A stretch of 11,921 bases of DNA, taken from Chlamydiota bacterium. GTDB taxonomy: Bacteria > Chlamydiota > Chlamydiia > Chlamydiales > Rhabdochlamydiaceae. The stretch is taken from positions 1-11,921 of the forward strand of contig VGMB01000026.1 of assembly GCA_016866585.1 (NCBI GenBank), in the 5' to 3' direction. This document shows positions 5,411 through 11,921 of this stretch, piece by piece. Below the pieces are notes generated by a model, which did no database searches, was not told the origin of the DNA, and worked only from the letters and a program-made list of their open reading frames with translations. Positions within the stretch are counted from its first letter, which is position 1. Each line of letters starts with the position of its first letter. A program made the position numbers and the translations under genes.

Positions 5411-7591
5411 ATGAAAATTAATCCGACTTTGAGTTTTTTGCTTAGCCTATCTTTTCATTTGTGTTCATCTGAGATGCTGACCATCCAAGATCCCATATAT
5501 CCTAATTCTGATTCTCAGCTTTCTTTATTTAATGACTTATCACTTGTTGAAAAGATCAATAAAGAGATTAATGACAGGCTTCCCACTTACTATAACTCAT
5601 CAGGCATAGTTGGATATTTTAATATGCCTTCAGCTCGAATGAACAAAGAAGGAACGGTTTCATTTACCGGGGGATATGTCTCCCCTTATACAGTTTATGC
5701 GTTAAACATCCAGGCTATGGACAGAGTAGAACTTGCCGCAAACTACTATGTTTATACAGGGATTACAGAGGCCAACTTTGGAAATCAAGGCTATGGTGAT
5801 GATGCCGATAGAATAGGTAATATAAAAATAGGGGTTCTTACTCCTGCTGATGGATTTCCGGATCTCCCTTTGATATCTGTAGGAGCGATAGATTTTATTG
5901 GAACGAAGCGATTCAACTCTCAATACGTGGTGGCAACAAAATCATGGCTTAAAGCCAATTTGGAATTTTCTCTTGGTTGGGGCAATGGTAGGATGAAAGG
6001 GTTATTTGGAGGCGTCAGCTGGACACCTTTTAGAAATTGTCCATACTGGTTTATAAAAGACTTTTCCATCGTTGCTGAGTATGATGATATAAACTATAAA
6101 AAACATCCCTATGAGCATCCTTCAGGTACTAAAGTTAAAAGTCGATTAAATGGGGGTATAAACTGGCTCATAGGAGATACATTTCAGCTTTCTGTTGCAA
6201 GTGTTAGAGGAGATGATCTTTTTGCAACAGGATCATTGAGGATGCCACTAGGAACATATCCTGGAATCTTTCCTAAGATCGATGACCCCACACCTTACCA
6301 AACACCAATCGATACTGAACCTCTAGGCAAAGACCGTAGCGAAGCAGAGTTCGCAAGAGAGATGGCTTTTGCCCTAGGAGATCAGGGGCTTGATCTTTAC
6401 AGTGCATATGTATACTTTGACGCTGCTGGTGGAAAACACCTTTGGATGAAGATTGTCAATAATAGATATCGTGTTAATGAGGTGGTGAGGGAAAGGGTTC
6501 AAAATGTCCTGGCAGCTCTTATGCCTGCTGATATTGTGACAACGTCTATTGTCGTTGAAGCAGACGCTTTACCATGCCAGGCTTATGTCTACAGGACAGA
6601 AGATCTCTATCGTTTAAGAAAGGGGCAAATTAGTGTTTTTGAAGTAGAAACTCTAGCCCCAATGGTAGAAGCTCCATCAGCTCCTAGTGAGTTTGACGCG
6701 ATAAAGATTTACCAGAGACGTAAAGAAATATGGGTGTTTACACTTAAGCCGAGGTTTATAGGTTTTTTTGGAAGTGCTTCAGGCAAGTTTAAATACAACT
6801 TAAGCGCTGTAGCGTCCCAAGAAGGATATTTGTTCGAAGAAATATTCTACAAGCTACAAGGAAGCTATTCTTTACTTGGAAGTACAGCAGGAATGAGGGG
6901 TGTAGATAAGCTTAACCCATCTCATATGCTTGTCGTGAGATCAGATTCTGTGAAGTATTTTCAAGCAAATAGCCTTCATTTAGAGCAGGCATATCTTCAG
7001 AAAAGTTGGAATATGGGAAAAGGCACTTTTTTTAGAATGGCGTCGGGTTTTTTTGAAACAGCTTATGCTGGAGGAGCTTCTGAATTTTTATACTATCCTG
7101 CAGGAAGTATGTTTGCAATTGGACTTGAGTCAGCTGTTGTATGGAAGAGACATTATGATGGTGTTGGTTTTTTTCATAAGATCCCAAAATATGATGGAAC
7201 GAAAGTTACTTATCACAAATTTACTGGCTTTCAATATTTTTTAGACCTTTACTATGACTTCCAGCCTTTGTGTTTAGATTTTAAAATCAAGGCAGGACAG
7301 TTTTTAGCAAGGGATAAAGGTGTTAAATTCGAAGTAGGCAAGTATTTTGCAAGTGGAATGAGGTTTTCCCTTTGGTACTCTATTACAAATGCTAATGAAA
7401 AAATTAATGGAAGAAAGTACCACGATAAAGGATTTTCCTTTTTAATACCTCTAGACATGTTTTTAAAGCAGAGTAGTCGTAATTATATAGGCTACGCTAT
7501 GGCAGCCTGGCTTAGAGACCAAGCTGCTTCGGCGGCTACTGGTAAACCTTTGAAAGCTACTCTCTACGAAGAGAGGGTTCAGCTACCGTAG
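5411..7591 (+). CDS. yjbH: YjbH/GfcD-type outer-membrane protein (exopolysaccharide-associated)
   Basis: A 726-residue exported protein of the YjbH family (DUF940), whose enterobacterial members YjbH and GfcD are outer-membrane proteins tied to exopolysaccharide or capsule secretion. Residues 1-20 form a plausible signal peptide (one Lys, then a Leu/Ser-rich core ending LCSS). The Cys18 context, SFHLC, does not fit a lipobox. The family hallmark GIVGYFNMPSARMNKEG is at 65-81. Residues about 65-290 and 455-715 are rich in alternating aromatic and glycine beta-strand patterns expected of barrels. Between them (about 310-425) is a soluble-looking alpha/beta segment including LGDQGLDLYSAYVYFD. 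The start cannot move upstream because an in-frame TAG (5408-5410) directly precedes the ATG. There is no clear Shine-Dalgarno. The gene stands alone, with no yjbEFG or glycosyltransferase genes beside it, so its substrate is open. It overlaps the convergent hemB end by 9 bases. The family call is good; the function is inferred. Confidence 0.8.
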   Translation: MKINPTLSFLLSLSFHLCSSEMLTIQDPIYPNSDSQLSLFNDLSLVEKINKEINDRLPTYYNSSGIVGYFNMPSARMNKEGTVSFTGGYVSPYTVYALNIQAMDRVELAANYYVYTGITEANFGNQGYGDDADRIGNIKIGVLTPADGFPDLPLISVGAIDFIGTKRFNSQYVVATKSWLKANLEFSLGWGNGRMKGLFGGVSWTPFRNCPYWFIKDFSIVAEYDDINYKKHPYEHPSGTKVKSRLNGGINWLIGDTFQLSVASVRGDDLFATGSLRMPLGTYPGIFPKIDDPTPYQTPIDTEPLGKDRSEAEFAREMAFALGDQGLDLYSAYVYFDAAGGKHLWMKIVNNRYRVNEVVRERVQNVLAALMPADIVTTSIVVEADALPCQAYVYRTEDLYRLRKGQISVFEVETLAPMVEAPSAPSEFDAIKIYQRRKEIWVFTLKPRFIGFFGSASGKFKYNLSAVASQEGYLFEEIFYKLQGSYSLLGSTAGMRGVDKLNPSHMLVVRSDSVKYFQANSLHLEQAYLQKSWNMGKGTFFRMASGFFETAYAGGASEFLYYPAGSMFAIGLESAVVWKRHYDGVGFFHKIPKYDGTKVTYHKFTGFQYFLDLYYDFQPLCLDFKIKAGQFLARDKGVKFEVGKYFASGMRFSLWYSITNANEKINGRKYHDKGFSFLIPLDMFLKQSSRNYIGYAMAAWLRDQAASAATGKPLKATLYEERVQLP

Positions 7592-8557
7592 ACTGTCTAG
7601 GATAAAAGGTGCCGCATACGTGAAAATAAAATCGGCTCCCGCGCGTTTTATGCTAAGAAGTGATTCATAAAACACTTTATTTGCATCAAGAATTCCTTTT
7701 TCCTCCCCTGCTCGGATCATTGCGTACTCGCCACTTACCTGGTATGCGCAGATCGGAAGATTAGATTTGTCTTTGATTTTGCTAATGATATCTAAATAAA
7801 ATGAGGCAGGTTTTATCATAAGAGCGTCAGCTCCCTCTGCTTCATCAAGGCTTGCTTCCAGAAGAGCCTCTCTGCTATTTGCAGGATTCATCTGGTATGA
7901 CTTTTTATCTCCAAATGATAAAGAAGACCCTAAAGTGTCTCTAAATGGTCCGTACAGAGACGATGCATATTTTGCAGTGTATGATATGATGCCCGTATTT
8001 GTTAGATCGTTATTATCAAGGTTTCGACGTATAGCTTCTACCCTTCCATCCATCATATCGCTAGGAGCTACAAAATCAGCGCCTGCCATACCATATATGA
8101 CGGCTGCTTTCATCAGGATATCTACTGTTTTGTCATTATCAACATCTAATTTTTTTCCGATAACGCCATCGTGACCATGAGAGGTGTAGGGGTCGAGCGC
8201 AACATCAGCAATTAGCGTTAAAGATGGCAGTTCTTTTTTCAAAAGCTGCAGAGCTTGAGGTACGAGACCTTTAGGACTTAGTGACAGAGACCCCACGTCA
8301 TCTTTTGCTTCTTTAGGATAGCTTGGAAATAGGGCTATGGCTTCAATCCCTTTTTTATGTAGCGACTCCGCTTCTTTAAGAAGAAGGTCTAAAGAAAATT
8401 TGTGTACCTGTGGCATAGAAGGAATATTTTGTTTTTGTTTGTTTCCTTCAATCAAAAAGAATGGAACGACGAAGTCTTGAGGGTGAAGGTAAGTTTCTTG
8501 CATTAAGGATCTAATCGATGGGCTTTGTCTATTTCTTCTAGGTCTTTTAAGCATCAT
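7583..8557 (-). CDS. hemB: Delta-aminolevulinic acid dehydratase (porphobilinogen synthase)
   Basis: A 324-residue cytoplasmic enzyme that condenses two 5-aminolevulinate molecules into porphobilinogen for heme synthesis. The two Schiff-base lysines are Lys196 in SYTAKYAS (192-199) and Lys249 in MIKPA (247-251). The metal-site segment is DVALDPYTSHGHDG (118-131). The three cysteines of zinc-dependent enzymes (E. coli DTCFCEYTSHGHCG) are replaced by Ala120, Asp122 and Asp130, as in magnesium-dependent HemB of the Pseudomonas type. Also conserved are APSDMMDGRV (164-173) and YQVSGEYAMI (272-281). Length is normal. Two ATGs are adjacent; AGGA (8562-8565) lies 4 bases before the first and 7 before the second (8554), so the second may be the true start. 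The gene is transcribed alone, divergently from thyX, with a plausible promoter at 8606-8634. Confidence 0.96.
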   Translation of the reverse strand: MMLKRPRRNRQSPSIRSLMQETYLHPQDFVVPFFLIEGNKQKQNIPSMPQVHKFSLDLLLKEAESLHKKGIEAIALFPSYPKEAKDDVGSLSLSPKGLVPQALQLLKKELPSLTLIADVALDPYTSHGHDGVIGKKLDVDNDKTVDILMKAAVIYGMAGADFVAPSDMMDGRVEAIRRNLDNNDLTNTGIISYTAKYASSLYGPFRDTLGSSLSFGDKKSYQMNPANSREALLEASLDEAEGADALMIKPASFYLDIISKIKDKSNLPICAYQVSGEYAMIRAGEEKGILDANKVFYESLLSIKRAGADFIFTYAAPFILDSLR

Positions 8558-8605
8558 AAAATCCTTTGTTTTACTTTGATTTACAATTTCTATTAAGGAT
8601 AAATT

Positions 8606-8634
8606 AGTATAAAAAAAACTGGAAATTTTGTTAG
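8606..8634 (-). promoter_or_regulatory. Candidate sigma-70-type promoter for hemB
   Basis: On the minus strand, CTAACA (8629-8634, 4 of 6 matches to TTGACA) and TATACT (8606-8611, 5 of 6 matches to TATAAT) are separated by exactly 17 bases. Transcription would start near 8599, giving a leader of about 40 bases. Confidence 0.45.
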
Positions 8635-8662
8635 AGAATATTTTTCGCTTGATACAGTCGGC

Positions 8663-8668
8663 TAAAAT
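8663..8668 (+). promoter_or_regulatory. Possible -10 element for thyX
   Basis: TAAAAT matches TATAAT at 5 of 6 positions and lies about 44 bases before the thyX ATG. No good -35 is found 16-18 bases upstream (only T-rich sequence), so this is weak. A TTGATA at 8649-8654 is too close to pair with it. Confidence 0.25.
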
Positions 8669-8697
8669 GTGTCAGGCTTATCGCTATTCCACAAAGT

Positions 8698-8703
8698 AAG
8701 AGG
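8698..8703 (+). promoter_or_regulatory. Shine-Dalgarno of thyX
   Basis: AAGAGG lies 8 bases before the ATG at 8712 and supports that start. Confidence 0.6.
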
Positions 8704-8711
8704 TTCCTAAA

Positions 8712-10361
8712 ATGATCGAAGGTTACGAAGAGTTTGCTGAAAACCAAATCAAAATTCTTAGTCAATATGTCACGAATACTTCAAGCAATATTTTTGCTCT
8801 GCGTAACCTACCAGAGGTTATTAAGGGGGCTTTGTTTTCTAGATACTCCAGATCTAGCCTGGGGCTTAGATCTTTGCTCTTAAAAGATTTTATCTTGAAT
8901 GAAGAGATGGCTTTTTCTGCCATATCTGGCAGGAAAACAGCGGAGTCTGATGCCGAAATAGAAGACCAGTCGGTTGCTACAAAAAAGGCTCAGAATTTTT
9001 ATGATAGGATCTTAGATGGATATGGCGATGACTCTATTGGGGAGCTAGGCGGTGCCCATCTGGCGTTAGAAAATGTCTCTATGATTGCAGCAAAGATCAT
9101 CGAGGACTCTCGCATAGGAGGGTCTCCGCTAGAAAAATCTACTCGTTATATCTATTTTGATCAAAAGGTGGGAGGAGAATATCTTTTTTATAAAGAGCCT
9201 ATCCTTATGACATCGGCCTATAAAGATTTGTATTTGAACACATGTAATGATCTTTTTGACACATACTCACAGCTTATCCCTCCCCTTACAGAACTTATGG
9301 AAAAAAGATTTCCTAAAGAACATGATGTATCTAAGGTTGCATATACTGCCGCGCTGAGAGCTAAGGTGTTAGATTGCTTAAGAGGCTTGCTTCCTGCAAG
9401 TGCTTTAACAAATATGGGTGTTTTTGGTAATGGTCGTTTTTTTGAAACTTTAATTCAAAAATTAAATGGACACACTCTAGCTGAAATGCAAGATGTAGGT
9501 AGAAAGTCTTTTGATGAACTATCAAAAGTAATTCCTTCTTTTGTACGCAGATCTGAAGCCTCCCATAAGTATCAAAAGTCTTACCTTCAATACCAAGAGC
9601 AGATGGCTTCAGAGCTGTTTTTGTTTTCTAAAGATAAAATGGATGATGTGGGTAAAATGGAAAATGCAGGCCTTAGGCTCATTAACTATGACCCAGATTC
9701 TGCTTATAAAATAGCTGCTGCTTTACTTTTTCCTCTTTCTCAGTCGGGACTCCATGAGCTTCAGGAATATTGTAAAAAGCTCTCAAATGATGAGCTTGGC
9801 CGACTTTTTGATTCTATATGCAATAATAGAGAAAATAGACGTCATAAAGCCCCAAGGGCTCTTGAGCATACTATGTTTACTTTTGAAATCTTAGCAGATT
9901 TTGGCATATATAGAGACCTGCAGCGTCATCGCATGCTTACTCAAAATAGGCAGCTGCTCACATGTGATTTTGGATATTATGTCCCGAATGAGATCCGCGA
10001 TACTGAGATGGAAAAGGCTTACTGCGATGCTCTAGATAAAGCAAAAGAGGCGTTCGATATGATTCGCTCTGAGCTTCCTGAAGAAGCCCAGTATACTGTA
10101 CCTATGGCATACAACATCCATTGGTATTTCCATATCAGCCTAAGAGAGTTGATATGGATATGCGAGCTAAGATCATCACCTGCGGGACATCCAGCATATC
10201 GATATATAGCGCAAGAGATGGCAAAGCAAGTTTGTATTGCTATGCCTGCCTATGAAAGATTTTTCAAGTTTGTAGACTATGATGGTTACGAGCTAGGCAG
10301 ACTCGGACAAGAGATCCGGATCGTAGAAAAAATGAAAGCAAGAGGCTCAAAGTATGAATAA
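8712..10361 (+). CDS. thyX: ThyX-like flavin-dependent thymidylate synthase, long two-domain form
   Basis: A 549-residue protein, about twice the usual ThyX length of 220-260, built from two ThyX-like halves. ThyX makes dTMP from dUMP using FAD, NADPH and methylenetetrahydrofolate. In the first half, GAHLALENVS (114-123) and SPLEKSTRYIYFD (138-150) match the family's 'vlEh..f.f..vS' and 'S-x(4)-S-x-RY' regions, but the RHR triplet is absent (EDSR at 131-134). In the second half, LEHTMFTFEI (384-393) is followed by QRHRMLTQNRQLLT (404-417), keeping RHR (405-407) but lacking the S-x-RY end. The C-terminal LRELIWICELRSSPAGHP (477-494) resembles the conserved ThyX arginine region. From memory, C. 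trachomatis ThyX is also a long form of about 530 residues with shown activity, so function is likely here. It leads a probable thyX-tyrP-tyrP operon; its 3' end carries the tyrP ribosome binding site. Confidence 0.85.
   Translation: MIEGYEEFAENQIKILSQYVTNTSSNIFALRNLPEVIKGALFSRYSRSSLGLRSLLLKDFILNEEMAFSAISGRKTAESDAEIEDQSVATKKAQNFYDRILDGYGDDSIGELGGAHLALENVSMIAAKIIEDSRIGGSPLEKSTRYIYFDQKVGGEYLFYKEPILMTSAYKDLYLNTCNDLFDTYSQLIPPLTELMEKRFPKEHDVSKVAYTAALRAKVLDCLRGLLPASALTNMGVFGNGRFFETLIQKLNGHTLAEMQDVGRKSFDELSKVIPSFVRRSEASHKYQKSYLQYQEQMASELFLFSKDKMDDVGKMENAGLRLINYDPDSAYKIAAALLFPLSQSGLHELQEYCKKLSNDELGRLFDSICNNRENRRHKAPRALEHTMFTFEILADFGIYRDLQRHRMLTQNRQLLTCDFGYYVPNEIRDTEMEKAYCDALDKAKEAFDMIRSELPEEAQYTVPMAYNIHWYFHISLRELIWICELRSSPAGHPAYRYIAQEMAKQVCIAMPAYERFFKFVDYDGYELGRLGQEIRIVEKMKARGSKYE
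10341..10345 (+). promoter_or_regulatory. Shine-Dalgarno of first tyrP, inside thyX
   Basis: AGAGG lies 8 bases before the ATG at 10354, within the last thyX codons. With the 8-base gene overlap, it indicates translation of tyrP from the thyX transcript. Confidence 0.6.
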
Positions 10362-11571
10362 ACAGGCAAGCATATTTGGTGGGGTATTACTTATTGCAGG
10401 AAGTTGTATAGGGGCTGGGATGCTTGGCTTGCCCATAATTACGGGTATTGCAGGCTTTTTTCCCTCTCTCCTTATGTTCTTTTTTGCTTGGCTGTTTATG
10501 ACTTTAACTGGACTGTTAATGGTTGAAGTCAACGGCTGGTTTTCCCATCAGGTCAATATGCTTTCCATGACAGAAAAATGCCTTGGAAAATTTGGCAGAA
10601 CCCTTTGCTGGGTCATGTATCTTTTTTTGTTTTACGCTCTTTTAGTAGCATATATTTCGGGTAGTGGAAATCTTTTTTCCACCTTTTTTCAAGGGCTATT
10701 TGGCACAAATTTGCCTAATTGGATCGGAAGTCTTTTCTTTGTCGTTTTATTCGGTGGGGTGGTCTTATATGGAACACGTGGCGTTGATATGTGGAATAGA
10801 CTTCTTATGCTTGGAAAGATTTTGTTTTTCTTGGCTCTGATTCTTATTTCATTCAAATATATTAAGCCTAATCTGCTTTTACGTACGGACTCTTCCACGG
10901 CGATGTTTTCTTTACCCATTTTGATTACTTCGTTTGGATTTCATAATATGATTCCAACGCTCACAGCGTATATGAACCGCGACCTTAAAAAAGTAAGGAT
11001 TACTATAATAGCCGGTGGTTTATTTGCTTTTGCCGTATATTTAATATGGGAAGTTATTGTTCTTGGTATTGTTCCTATTGCTGGAGAAGGAGGAATATTA
11101 CAGTCATTTAAAATGGATAGAGAGGGTTCTCAAGCCTTAGCTATGGTGATCAAATCCCCATGGGTTGCATTTTTTGCTCAGGGCCTTGCGTTCTTCGCCA
11201 TTTTAACCTCTTTTTTAGCTCAGGCACTAAGCCTGGTTCATTTTTTAGCTGATGGGCTGAAAGTTAAAAAAGATAAGAAAGAAAGCTGGCCGTTATGTTT
11301 ATTAGCACTGGCACCTCCTTTGATTCTTTCTTTGATTTATCCACAGCTATTTTTCAAGGCATTAAACTTTGCTGGCGGTATATGCGCTGTTATTCTTTTT
11401 GGCATATTGCCTGTTATGATGGTTTGGATTGGAAGGTATCGAAAAGAGCAGTTTTCTCCTTATGAAATGCCCGGAGGAAAGGTTATGCTTGCTACTATTT
11501 TTTTCTTTGCTGGATTTATTTTTTTATTCCAAATTGCGACTATGTTCGGACTAATAAATCTAATGCAATAA
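10354..11571 (+). CDS. tyrP: Aromatic amino acid (tyrosine/tryptophan) permease, TyrP family, copy 1
   Basis: A 405-residue inner-membrane transporter of the hydroxy/aromatic amino acid permease (HAAAP) family, close in length to E. coli TyrP (403). Such proteins import tyrosine, tryptophan or phenylalanine by proton symport. The N-terminal signature AGSCIGAGMLGLPI (15-28) marks the first broken helix of the substrate site. Hydrophobic segments along the whole chain are consistent with about 11 transmembrane helices, with a short charged loop KVKKDKKES in the latter third. TSFGFHNMIPTL in the middle is a further family-type motif. The start overlaps the thyX stop by 8 bases. A second, diverged copy begins 28 bases after the stop. 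Which amino acid it carries cannot be told from sequence; the Tyr/Trp label follows the annotation of chlamydial homologues. Confidence 0.9.
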   Translation: MNKQASIFGGVLLIAGSCIGAGMLGLPIITGIAGFFPSLLMFFFAWLFMTLTGLLMVEVNGWFSHQVNMLSMTEKCLGKFGRTLCWVMYLFLFYALLVAYISGSGNLFSTFFQGLFGTNLPNWIGSLFFVVLFGGVVLYGTRGVDMWNRLLMLGKILFFLALILISFKYIKPNLLLRTDSSTAMFSLPILITSFGFHNMIPTLTAYMNRDLKKVRITIIAGGLFAFAVYLIWEVIVLGIVPIAGEGGILQSFKMDREGSQALAMVIKSPWVAFFAQGLAFFAILTSFLAQALSLVHFLADGLKVKKDKKESWPLCLLALAPPLILSLIYPQLFFKALNFAGGICAVILFGILPVMMVWIGRYRKEQFSPYEMPGGKVMLATIFFFAGFIFLFQIATMFGLINLMQ

Positions 11572-11599
11572 CAACAACTATCTAATATAGGTTTTTTAC

Positions 11600-11921
11600 A
11601 TGACCCCAGCAGTGAATATGCATTTTGTAGGAGGCATCCTCCTAGTGGCCGGAACAACCATAGGAGCAGGTATGCTTGCTCTTCCTGTGATTACATCATT
11701 TGGAGGGTTTTTACCTTCTGTTCTTATTTTTTTATTCTGTTGGCTTATTATGCTCTGTTCTGCTTTTTTCTTTTTAGATGTAAACCTATCTGTAAAAGGA
11801 GAGCCTAATTTCATCTCAATGGTTTCTAAAACACTAGGAGAGAAAGGAAAGGGGATTAGTTGGATTCTTTATCTGCTTCTCATGTATTCCCTGCTCGCTG
11901 CCTACATATCGGCAAGCGCTC
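11600..11921 (+). CDS. tyrP: TyrP-family aromatic amino acid permease, copy 2 (partial, truncated by window end)
   Basis: An open frame runs from the ATG at 11600 to the window edge without a stop (107 full codons). It begins MTPAVNMHFVGGILLVAG and carries AGTTIGAGMLALPVI (17-31), the same signature as copy 1. The paralogy continues through LPSVLIFLFCWLIM (38-51) and YLLLMYSLLAAYISASA (91-107), matching YLFLFYALLVAYISGSG in copy 1. The copies are clearly homologous but differ at many positions, so this is an old duplication. AGG (11589-11591) lies 8 bases before the ATG and supports this start; an in-frame ATG at 11618 is an alternative. The 28-base gap from copy 1 has no terminator, so the two are probably co-transcribed. 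Paired tyrP genes are also known in Chlamydia. Confidence 0.88.
   Translation, partial: MTPAVNMHFVGGILLVAGTTIGAGMLALPVITSFGGFLPSVLIFLFCWLIMLCSAFFFLDVNLSVKGEPNFISMVSKTLGEKGKGISWILYLLLMYSLLAAYISASA

Noticed and set aside
5702..5923. Minus-strand 73-codon frame inside yjbH
   Set aside because: It is antisense to a conserved family region, lacks a ribosome binding site and has biased, non-protein-like composition.
7935..8174. Plus-strand 79-codon frame inside hemB
   Set aside because: It is antisense to the HemB active-site region and so is a shadow of that gene.
11596..11814. Minus-strand 72-codon frame at the right end
   Set aside because: It is antisense to the second tyrP, whose sense frame matches the first copy motif by motif.
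1..11921. CRISPR array, tRNA or rRNA genes, insertion sequences, toxin-antitoxin pairs
   Set aside because: No regularly spaced direct repeats, tRNA-like cloverleaf, transposase motifs or paired small genes were seen on either strand.

Overview
The window most likely comes from a member of the Chlamydiota outside the genus Chlamydia, that is, an environmental or 'Parachlamydia-like' lineage. This is inference from several markers seen together: a GreA with an N-terminal extension of nearly 580 residues, a long two-domain ThyX-like protein, a TyrP-family aromatic amino acid permease followed at once by a second TyrP paralogue, and greA, hemB and thyX lying close together. From memory, greA, hemB and thyX are also near neighbours in Chlamydia trachomatis. 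The DNA is AT-rich (high thirties percent G+C by eye). Genes are tightly packed on both strands, and I found no convincing rho-independent terminator.

Layout. Bases 1-486 hold no intact gene: there is a possible decayed reading frame in 3-296 and a small palindrome at 369-384. Next come yggT and a DusB-like tRNA dihydrouridine synthase on the plus strand, probably one transcript. They meet head-on a minus-strand cluster, transcribed greA, then rdgB/HAM1, then a YacP/Rae1-like NYN-domain nuclease. The dusB and NYN stop codons touch with no base between them. A 277-base divergent region (5134-5410) with two inverted repeats separates greA from a plus-strand gene for a YjbH/GfcD-type outer-membrane protein. 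That gene overlaps the end of the minus-strand hemB by 9 bases. A second divergent region (8558-8711), with a plausible hemB promoter, leads into thyX, tyrP copy 1 (overlapping thyX by 8 bases) and tyrP copy 2, which runs off the window.

How the genes fit together. Most are housekeeping genes: tRNA modification, transcript cleavage and restart, removal of non-canonical nucleotides, possible ribosome-linked mRNA cleavage, tetrapyrrole synthesis, thymidylate synthesis and amino acid uptake. The greA-rdgB-NYN cluster groups three functions that deal with damaged or stalled nucleic-acid processes. The permease pair fits a host-dependent organism that imports aromatic amino acids. The least expected gene is the stand-alone yjbH homologue, normally linked to exopolysaccharide export, here with no polysaccharide genes beside it. 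I do not see a new multi-gene system. The best leads are the complementary motif loss in the ThyX-like halves, the uncharacterised GreA extension, the orphan YjbH and the palindromes upstream of greA.
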